DNA of 20,419 nucleotides from CAZCTC01 sp964501335 (GTDB taxonomy: Bacteria; Chloroflexota; Anaerolineae; B4-G1; SLSP01): positions 1-20,419 of the forward strand of contig CAZCTC010000108.1 in assembly GCA_964501335.1 (NCBI GenBank), given 5' to 3'. Made by a program: the position numbers and the translations under genes. Below the pieces are notes generated by a model. It did not search any database, was not told where the DNA came from, and saw only the letters and a list, made by a program, of their open reading frames with translations. Shown piece by piece: positions 14,396 to 20,419 of this stretch. Every line of letters starts with the position of its first letter. Positions within the stretch are counted from its first letter, which is position 1.

Positions 14396-17176
14396 ATGTC
14401 CACGCCTTTACTCCCGGAACAGGAAGCGCGCAAGAAGATCGATAAAATGCTGGCGGAGGCCGGCTGGCAGGTGCAATCCTATAAAAAGATGGCGCTGCGA
14501 GCCGCCCCGGGGGTGGCTGTCTGTGAGTATCCCCTGGAGGGCGGCCTGGAAGCCGATTATCTGCTCTTTGTGGATCGGCGGCCGGTCGGAGTGGTGGAAG
14601 CCAAGGCGGAAGGGACGACGCTCAGCGGGGTGGAGTCGCAGGCGGCCCAATATTGCGCGGCGCTGCCGCCGGAATGGAAGGCCCGGGCCTGGCGCGATCC
14701 TTTGCCCTTTCGTTATGAATCTACCGGCGTGGAGACCTATTTCGCCAACGATCTGGATCCCGAATCGCGCAGCCGGCGCGTTTTTGCTTTTCATCGACCG
14801 GAGACGCTGCGGGAGTGGGTCGATGCGGGCGGGGAGAGGCCGCCCGTGTCGTTGCGGGGGCGATTGCAGCAGATGCCGCCCTTGATGACGACCAGTCTCT
14901 GGCGGCCGCAGATCGAGGCGATTCAAAACCTGGAAGTGTCGCTGGCGGCCGATCGGCCCCGCGCGTTGATCCAGATGGCGACGGGCAGCGGCAAGACTTT
15001 TACAGCAGTCAACTTTGTCTATCGGCTGATCAAATTTGCCGGGGCGCGGCGGGTGCTTTTTATGGTGGACCGGCGCAATCTGGGGCAGCAGGCGCTCAAC
15101 GAATTCCAGCAATTTGTCACGCCCGACACGGGGCGGAAATTCCCCGAGCTGTACAATGTGCAGCTTATGACGGGCAACGCCTTCGACCGGGTGAGCAAGG
15201 TCTGCATCTCCACGGTGCAGCGGCTTTATGCGATGTTGCGCGGCGAGGAATTGGACCCCGAGCTGGAGGAGCGGTCGCTGGATGAGCTGTCCGAGGTCTT
15301 CGGCAATCAACCTCGCGAAGTGGTGTATAATCCCGGGCTGGCGATTGAAGATTTCGATTTCATCGTGATCGACGAGTGCCATCGCTCGATCTACAACCTC
15401 TGGCGGCAGGTGCTGGAATATTTCGACGCTTATTTGATCGGCCTGACGGCGACTCCTTCCAAACAGACCCTCGGTTTTTTCAACCAGAATCTGGTGATGG
15501 AGTACACGCGCGCCCAGGCCGTGCTGGACGGGGTCAATGTGGACGGGTGGGTCTATCGCATTCGTACGCAGGTGACCGAAGGCGGCAGTACGGTGGAAGC
15601 GGGCGAGCAGATCTGCCGGCGCGATCGGTTGAGCCGGCGGGAGCGCTGGGAGCAGCTTGACGAGGAGATGTCTTACGACGCTGCCGCGCTGGATCGGGAG
15701 GTCGTGGCGCCGGATCAGATCCGCACGGTAATCCGTACCTACCGCGATCGGTTGGGCGAGATCTATCCCGGTCGCACCGAGGTGCCCAAGACGCTGGTCT
15801 TCGCCAAGGACGACAGCCACGCCGAAGACATTGTACGGATCATCCGCGAGGAGTTCGGCAAGGGGGATCAGTTCTGCCAGAAGATCACCTATCGCGTCTC
15901 GGGGAAGAAGCCGGAGGAGTTGATCGCTGAATTCCGCACGGCCTATTATCCCCGCATCGCGGTGACGGTGGATATGATCGCCACCGGGACCGATGTGAAA
16001 CCGCTGGAAGTGCTGCTCTTTCTGCGGCGGGTGAGTTCGGCCAATTATTTCGAGCAGATGCTGGGGCGGGGGACGCGGGTGGTGGATGATACGACGCTGC
16101 AATCGGTCACGCCCGATGCGTTGAGCAAGACCCATTTTGTGATCGTCGATGCGGTGGGCGCGGTGGAGCATCCCAAAGTGGATGTGGGAACGTTGGATCG
16201 CAAGCGGACGATTCCCCTCGATAAATTGCTGCTCAAGGCGGCGCAGGGGACGGCCGATGAGGATGAGTTGACGTCGCTGGCGGTGCGTCTCTCACGGTTG
16301 GAAAAGCAGGTGACCGACGGCGAGCGGGCGGCCATTGCGGCGGCGACGGGTGGGGTGGGGCCGGCCGGGTTGGCCCAGGCGCTCTGGGAGGCCTTCGATC
16401 CGGATCGAGCCGCAGCTCAGGCCCGGGCGCAGAACGAGGGCGGCGAGCCGACGTCGCAGCAGATTGCGGCGGCGCGGGCGGCATTGATCGATACGGCCTG
16501 CGTTCCGTTCGATAATCCTGAGGTGCGGGAGCTGCTGTTGCAGGTCAGTTCGCGCACCGAGCAGGTGATCGACACGGTGACCCGGGATCGGCTGTTGACG
16601 GCGGGGTACAGCGTGGAGGACACGCAGCGGGCCCGCGAGATGGTGGCGAATTTTCAGGCCTATCTGGAGGCGCACCGGGATGAGATCACGGCGCTGCAGG
16701 TGATTTTTGCGCAGCCGCAGAGCCGACGGGCCTTGAATTACCAGGAGATTCGGGAGCTGAGCGAGCGGCTGGCGCAGCCGCCGAACGCCTGGACGACGGA
16801 TTCGCTCTGGCGGGCCTACGCTCAACTGGAGCGGGACCGGGTGCGGGGGGCGAACAGCAAGCGGGTGTTGAGCGATCTGGTGGCGCTGGTGCGGCACGCC
16901 GTGCAGCTTGACGACGAGCTGATCCCTTATCCCGAGCAGGTGGGGGCGCGCTATCGTTCCTGGCTGGCGGCGCAGGAGGGCGCGGGGCGGCAGTTCACGC
17001 CGGAGCAGCGCTGGTGGTTGGATCAGATCGCCGGGGTGATCGGGCAGAATCTGGCGGCGACGGCGGAAGATTTCGCCTACGGGGAATTGTTCAATCGCGG
17101 CGGCTGGGTGGCGGCGCGCAAGGCGTTGGGCGATGTGCCGGGCCTGCTGTCGGAGTTGAACCGGGAGCTGGCGTGA
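14396..17176 (+). CDS. hsdR: Type I restriction enzyme HsdR (R subunit)
   Basis: The 926-residue motor and nuclease subunit of a type I restriction-modification complex. It translocates unmodified DNA using ATP and cuts it far from the site. The N-terminal nuclease has Asp54 (LEADYLLF) and Glu68-x-Lys70 (VVEAKAEG), a PD-(D/E)xK core. The SF2 helicase has Walker A ATGSGKT (Lys200), the DECH box from Asp326, LTATPSK, VDMIATGTDVKP and motif VI QMLGRGTR. The C-terminal third resembles the EcoEI-type R C-terminal domain that docks on the methylase. GGAGG stands 5 bases before the ATG at 14396; the frame is open further upstream but lacks a ribosome site. It appears intact. hsdS and hsdM follow on the same strand, with R first, unlike the common M-S-R order. 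Confidence 0.96.
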   Translation: MSTPLLPEQEARKKIDKMLAEAGWQVQSYKKMALRAAPGVAVCEYPLEGGLEADYLLFVDRRPVGVVEAKAEGTTLSGVESQAAQYCAALPPEWKARAWRDPLPFRYESTGVETYFANDLDPESRSRRVFAFHRPETLREWVDAGGERPPVSLRGRLQQMPPLMTTSLWRPQIEAIQNLEVSLAADRPRALIQMATGSGKTFTAVNFVYRLIKFAGARRVLFMVDRRNLGQQALNEFQQFVTPDTGRKFPELYNVQLMTGNAFDRVSKVCISTVQRLYAMLRGEELDPELEERSLDELSEVFGNQPREVVYNPGLAIEDFDFIVIDECHRSIYNLWRQVLEYFDAYLIGLTATPSKQTLGFFNQNLVMEYTRAQAVLDGVNVDGWVYRIRTQVTEGGSTVEAGEQICRRDRLSRRERWEQLDEEMSYDAAALDREVVAPDQIRTVIRTYRDRLGEIYPGRTEVPKTLVFAKDDSHAEDIVRIIREEFGKGDQFCQKITYRVSGKKPEELIAEFRTAYYPRIAVTVDMIATGTDVKPLEVLLFLRRVSSANYFEQMLGRGTRVVDDTTLQSVTPDALSKTHFVIVDAVGAVEHPKVDVGTLDRKRTIPLDKLLLKAAQGTADEDELTSLAVRLSRLEKQVTDGERAAIAAATGGVGPAGLAQALWEAFDPDRAAAQARAQNEGGEPTSQQIAAARAALIDTACVPFDNPEVRELLLQVSSRTEQVIDTVTRDRLLTAGYSVEDTQRAREMVANFQAYLEAHRDEITALQVIFAQPQSRRALNYQEIRELSERLAQPPNAWTTDSLWRAYAQLERDRVRGANSKRVLSDLVALVRHAVQLDDELIPYPEQVGARYRSWLAAQEGAGRQFTPEQRWWLDQIAGVIGQNLAATAEDFAYGELFNRGGWVAARKALGDVPGLLSELNRELA

Positions 17177-17184
17177 AACGGGGA

Positions 17185-17309
17185 GGCCCTCACCCCCTCG
17201 GTCCCCCTCGCCCTCCCGGGCTGCGGGCAGGATCAGCCGAACTACAGATCTCATAAAATGGCCGCGGCTCTTATCGACAAAACAAGGGAGAGGGGCAGGG
17301 GTGCGAGCC
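17185..17309. repeat. Diverged GC-rich inverted-repeat element (copy R1)
   Basis: Starts nine bases after the hsdR stop. The left end GGCCCTCACCCCCTC and right end GGGAGAGGGGCAGGGGTGCG resemble the outer and inner arms of elements R2-R4 further right, but the pairing is imperfect and the middle differs. It is probably an old or different member of the same family. Confidence 0.5.
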
Positions 17310-17346
17310 AATCCACGCCCTGAAATCTAAACGGAAAGGATTTTCA

Positions 17347-17886
17347 ATGTATCGCCAGGATGCCCAATATTTTTCGCTGATACCCTCTTATGAGGAACCT
17401 TACCGCAAGTTATTTAACGCTTCAATAGCTTCCGGAATCGTAATGGTATTATTATTAGGAATGTTATTTCTGTTATTTATAGATAATCTCCTTTTTCATT
17501 CTTCAACACTCAACGTACCGCTAATAAGTCTTTTTTCAAATCTGTTCATCTTGTCCGTTGCAATTTTTAATGCCAAAAACAGTTTCGATGCCCTCTCTTG
17601 TTACATAGTTATTTCATCGGACGGTATTGAATATCATAAAGCCCGGTACCTTATTTTTTCTTCCTGGGAAAATTTGAACAGTATCGGGATGAAAAAGGCT
17701 TTTATAGGAAATTACCTTGCTCTTAAACTCAATCCTGGATTTAAAATCGTTCCGCCGGCTTTAGCCAGGCTCACAGGGTTGATGCCCGGAACGTCGACGG
17801 ATATCCCGCTCCATTTGTTCAGCGAAGGTCCCGACAGCCCGTTGATGCAGGAGATCTACAAATACCGGCCGGATCTGAAAGGGTAA
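17347..17886 (+). CDS. Two-helix membrane protein inside the hsd island
   Basis: The 179-residue product has two membrane segments, at about 27-49 (IVMVLLLGMLFLLFIDNLLF) and 56-76 (NVPLISLFSNLFILSVAIFN). A cytoplasmic domain follows with IVISSDGIEYHKARYLIFSS and WENLNSIGM. That strand pattern resembles the bacterial PH-like domain often found behind paired helices, but the match is by eye. GGAAAGGA lies about 7 bases before the ATG. The gene is clearly more AT-rich than hsdR on its left, suggesting a separate origin. It lies on the same strand between hsdR and hsdS with inverted-repeat elements on both sides. It could be an accessory defence gene or an unrelated insertion. Confidence 0.72.
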   Translation: MYRQDAQYFSLIPSYEEPYRKLFNASIASGIVMVLLLGMLFLLFIDNLLFHSSTLNVPLISLFSNLFILSVAIFNAKNSFDALSCYIVISSDGIEYHKARYLIFSSWENLNSIGMKKAFIGNYLALKLNPGFKIVPPALARLTGLMPGTSTDIPLHLFSEGPDSPLMQEIYKYRPDLKG

Positions 17887-17904
17887 AGCACGGGGTGGAA
17901 TCTG

Positions 17905-18142
17905 GCTGGCCCTCATCCTCCCCCTGCCCCCTCCTTCCCCCAATGAACGATATGGAAAAGCGCCTGGTTTCCGAACGAAGATTTGTCTGTGGGGGAAGGA
18001 GGGGGAACAGAGAAGAGATCCGTCGCGGGGCGGCTCTGGCTCCCTTCCCTCTCCCACAGAGCAGGCAGCGAGCGGATTTGAAGGAAGCCCTGTGAGCGTG
18101 TTCGTTGGGAGAGGGAAGGGCTGGGGATGGGTGAGGGCCAGC
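17905..18142. repeat. MITE-like nested inverted-repeat element (copy R2)
   Basis: A 238-bp unit with exact 11-bp ends (GCTGGCCCTCA / TGAGGGCCAGC) and two perfect internal stems: 16 bp (17927-17942 with 17990-18005, CCCCCTCCTTCCCCCA type) and 15 bp (18042-18056 with 18106-18120, CCCTTCCCTCTCCCA type). No coding frame inside is credible. It fills nearly all of the gap between the small membrane protein and hsdS. Its inner sequence GCGCCTGGTTTCCGAACGAA is shared with R3. Confidence 0.85.
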
Positions 18143-18206
18143 AGCCGGCAACATAAAACAAAAAAGGGGCAGGGGTAAATACCCCGCCCGCTTCATGGAG
18201 GTCAAC

Positions 18207-19601
18207 TTGGACGAACTGGATAACGGGCTCCCGGCCCTGCCGGAGGGGTGGCGGTGGACGACAATTGGGGAAGTAGCGACTGTAATTACAGGTACAACTC
18301 CCTCAAAAACTGATTTAGAAAATTATGGGAATTATTTACCCTTCGTAAAACCTCCTGAACTAAAAAATGGAATTATCACAAATTCTGAAGACAATCTTTC
18401 AGAAAAAGGTGCAAAATTAGCCCGAATCCTTCCCCCTAACTCAATTCTTGTGTCTTGTATTGGTATATTAGGGAAAACTGGAATTAATAGTGTTCCAGTT
18501 GCATTTAATCAACAGATTAACGGAGTTATATTTCCATCTATAGTTTTACCCAAATACGGATTTTATTATTTTCAAACCTCTCAATCAAAAAATTGGCTCA
18601 ACAGTGTTGCATCAGCTACAACTGTCAGTATTGTAAATAAATCAAAGTTTCAGAAAATCCCATTTCCCCTCCCTCCCCTCTCCGAACAACAGCGCATCGT
18701 CGAGGTCATCGAAACGCACCTGACCCGCCTCGATGCCGGCGTGGAATCCCTGAAGCGGGCGCAGGCCGGGCTGAAACGGTATCGCGCCTCCGTGCTCAAG
18801 GCGGCATGTGAAGGGAAGCTGGTCACGACCGAAGCGGAGCTGGCCCGGGCTGAAAATCGCGATTACGAGCCGGCCGACCGGCTTTTGCGGCGGATTCTAT
18901 CTGAGCGGCGGGCGCGATGGGAGACGGATCACCCCGGCAAACGATATGAGGAACCGTCAGGACCGGGTACGGCGGAGTTGGGGGAATTGCCGGAGGGGTG
19001 GTGCTGGGGAACATTTGATAGAATTGCAGATGTAAAACTTGGAAAAATGCTTTCGCCTAAAGCTTATGAAGATGAATTGATACAAATCCCTTATTTGCGT
19101 AATCAAAATGTTCGTTGGGGAACAATAGATTTTTCAGATTTAAAGCAAATGGGATTTAGTGCAAATGAGCTGGATCGTTTTAGTATAATGACGGGCGATT
19201 TACTGGTTTGTGAAGGCGGAGAACCGGGAAGATGTTCAGTTTTTACGGAAAGTCCTGGTATTCCTAATCCAATAATGTATCAAAAAGCTTTACATCGCAT
19301 TCGTCCTTTTGGTAAATTAGTCAATCCGTATTTTATTCAGTATTGTCTTTGGCATTATGTAAATATAGGAACTGCTATCCCAAAGTTTTCTGAAACTACC
19401 ATTCAACATCTTCCCAGAGAGAAATTCTTGATATTATCCATTCCCCTCCCTCCCCTCGCCGAGCAGACCCGCATCGTCGCCGAGGTCGAACGGCAGCTCT
19501 CCGTGGTCACGGCTATGGAGCAGGCGGTCGAAGCGGGGCTGGCGCGGGCGGCGCGGCTGCGGCAGTCCATTCTGCGGGAGGCGTTTGCGGGACGGCTGTA
19601 G
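18207..19601 (+). CDS. hsdS: Type I specificity subunit HsdS
   Basis: The 464-residue subunit selects the DNA target for the methylase and nuclease. It has two halves. Target-recognition segment 1 (about residues 15-155) begins after LPEGWRWTTIGEV and ends at PLPPLSEQQRIVEVIE; segment 2 (about 265-410) begins after LPEGWCWGTF and ends at PLPPLAEQTRIVAEVE. Each is followed by a conserved long helix (LKRAQAGLKRYRASVLKAAC; LARAARLRQSILREAFAG) of the HsdS spacer type. Both recognition segments are AT-rich while the helices and flanks are GC-rich. I prefer the TTG at 18207, with GGAGG 5 bases upstream; the ATG at 18195 has no ribosome site and would add four residues. It appears full length. Repeat elements lie on both sides. 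Confidence 0.95.
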   Translation: MDELDNGLPALPEGWRWTTIGEVATVITGTTPSKTDLENYGNYLPFVKPPELKNGIITNSEDNLSEKGAKLARILPPNSILVSCIGILGKTGINSVPVAFNQQINGVIFPSIVLPKYGFYYFQTSQSKNWLNSVASATTVSIVNKSKFQKIPFPLPPLSEQQRIVEVIETHLTRLDAGVESLKRAQAGLKRYRASVLKAACEGKLVTTEAELARAENRDYEPADRLLRRILSERRARWETDHPGKRYEEPSGPGTAELGELPEGWCWGTFDRIADVKLGKMLSPKAYEDELIQIPYLRNQNVRWGTIDFSDLKQMGFSANELDRFSIMTGDLLVCEGGEPGRCSVFTESPGIPNPIMYQKALHRIRPFGKLVNPYFIQYCLWHYVNIGTAIPKFSETTIQHLPREKFLILSIPLPPLAEQTRIVAEVERQLSVVTAMEQAVEAGLARAARLRQSILREAFAGRL

Positions 19602-19602
19602 G

Positions 19603-19837
19603 GGCCCTCATCCTCCCCCTGGCCCCCTCCTTCCCCCAATGAACACCAGGGAAAAGCGCCTGGTTTCCGAACGAAGATTTTTCTGTGGGGGAAGGAGGGG
19701 GGAGCAGAGAAGAGACCGGTCGCCGGGGCGGCTCTGGCCCCCTTCCCTCTCCCACAGAGCAGGCGGCGAACGGATTTGAAGGCAACCTTGTGAACGTGTT
19801 CGTTGGGAGAGGGAAGGGCTGGGGATGGGTGAGGGCC
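19603..19837. repeat. MITE-like nested inverted-repeat element (copy R3)
   Basis: A near copy of R2, directly abutting the hsdS stop. The ends GGCCCTCA / TGAGGGCC, the 16-bp stem (19623-19638 with 19686-19701) and the 15-bp stem (19740-19754 with 19804-19818) are identical in sequence to those of R2, while loops differ at scattered bases. This pattern fits constraint or conversion on the stems. Confidence 0.85.
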
Positions 19838-19871
19838 AGGAGTCGGCAGCGTTGGAGATCCGTTCCGGCCA

Positions 19872-19972
19872 CCTTCCCTCTCCCACAGAGCAGGCAGCGA
19901 GCGGATTTGAAGGCGCCTGGCTGTGTTGTTAATTGGGTACTGCGCAGGGAAGGGTTGGGGATGGGTGAGGGC
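19872..19972. repeat. Partial copy of the element (R4, right half)
   Basis: Repeats the second half of R2/R3: CCTTCCCTCTCCCACAGAGC at the left and AGGGAAGGG ... GGGGATGGGTGAGGGC at the right, with the right arm of the stem degraded. It follows R3 after about 35 bases. Between it and hsdM (19973-20019) only a leader with AGGA is seen. Confidence 0.75.
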
Positions 19973-20019
19973 TAATCACGAATGTTAGCCCGTTTATTTT
20001 CATTTCAACAGGATCAAGC

Positions 20020-20419
20020 ATGGCAAACGAATCAGCAACCATCGTACAGCGGCTTTGGAATTACTGTAACGTCCTGCGGGACGACGGGGTTTCGTATGGA
20101 GATTACGTCGAGCAGCTTACCTATCTGCTCTTCCTCAAAATGGCCGACGAGCAGGAACAGGAGTTCGGTCGAACCGGCCTGATCCCTGCGGATTACAACT
20201 GGGCCAGTCTGCACGGTCTGGAAGGCGAGGCGCTGGAAGGACATTATCGAGCGATTCTCACCGCGCTGGGCCAGGGCTCCGGGCTGATCCCGGTGATCTT
20301 CCGCAAGGCGCAGAACCGCATTCAAGATCCGGCCAAGCTGCGCCGGCTGATCGAGTTGATCGACGGGGAGACCTGGATCGGGCTCGACATCGATGTCAAA
20401 GGGGCAATCTATGAAGGGC
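20020..20419 (+). CDS. hsdM: Type I methyltransferase HsdM, N-terminal part (runs off the window)
   Basis: 133 residues are visible, starting MANESATIVQRLWNYCNVLR; AGGA lies 6 bases before the ATG. The helical pattern SYGDYVEQLTYLLFLKMADE and the following GLIPADYNWASL are typical of the HsdM N-terminal domain that contacts DNA and HsdS. The adenine-methylase core, with its SAM-binding and NPPF motifs, lies beyond the window edge. The frame is open to the end. With hsdR and hsdS it completes a type I system in the order R-S-M. It is separated from hsdS by 418 bases of repeat elements, so its own promoter may be needed. Confidence 0.93.
   Translation, partial: MANESATIVQRLWNYCNVLRDDGVSYGDYVEQLTYLLFLKMADEQEQEFGRTGLIPADYNWASLHGLEGEALEGHYRAILTALGQGSGLIPVIFRKAQNRIQDPAKLRRLIELIDGETWIGLDIDVKGAIYEG

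Noticed and set aside
14408..16171. 587-codon open frame opposite hsdR
   Set aside because: Shadow of a well-supported gene: low-complexity His/Arg/Pro-rich product and no ribosome site.
17895..18095. Small open frames inside the repeat elements R2 and R3
   Set aside because: They read through perfect inverted repeats, differ between copies, and give Gly/Arg/Pro-rich nonsense.
17905..19972. CRISPR array
   Set aside because: The repeats are over 200 bp, contain large palindromes, flank genes and lack regular spacers.

Overview
The window looks like a chromosomal accessory region of a moderately GC-rich bacterium, most likely Chloroflexota (Anaerolineae-like). That assignment is an inference from a beta-propeller lipoprotein with a Thr/Pro-rich start, cytoplasmic multi-PAS and GAF kinases, a ThiF-type enzyme with a C-terminal extension, and GC-rich inverted repeats. 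No rRNA, tRNA or other phylogenetic marker is present to confirm it.

Left part (1-6000, + strand): a decayed gene is followed by a secreted beta-propeller lipoprotein, the 3' stub of an IS3/IS481-type transposase, and then a promoter and intrinsic terminator ahead of a 1237-residue MEDS-PAS6 histidine kinase. The kinase is tightly coupled to an 85-residue protein of unknown function.

Middle part (6000-10050): a damaged minus-strand region (a frame-broken gene pair, a 5'-less ORF and an unusual T6/A6 hairpin) precedes a two-gene sulfur-transfer operon. This operon holds a ThiF/MoeB-type E1-like enzyme and a group II cysteine desulfurase, and it is closed by a strong terminator. A thioredoxin-type arsenate reductase (arsC) converges on it.

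10173-14162 (minus strand): an apparent operon of membrane protein, GAF-containing histidine kinase, half-length GT4 glycosyltransferase and SurE. Its promoter has a perfect -10 hexamer and 11-bp-phased CTTAACAA-like direct repeats where the -35 should be, which is the architecture of a Pho box or another OmpR-family operator.

14200-20419 (+ strand): a type I restriction-modification island in the order hsdR, small membrane protein, hsdS, hsdM; hsdM runs off the window. Every gap in it carries copies of a GC-rich nested inverted-repeat element. HsdS has two AT-rich target-recognition segments set between nearly identical conserved blocks, a cassette design suited to specificity switching.

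The observations most worth following are the Pho-box-like operator and its operon, the inverted-repeat family that splits the hsd island, the HsdS cassettes, and the attenuator-like leader of the MEDS kinase.
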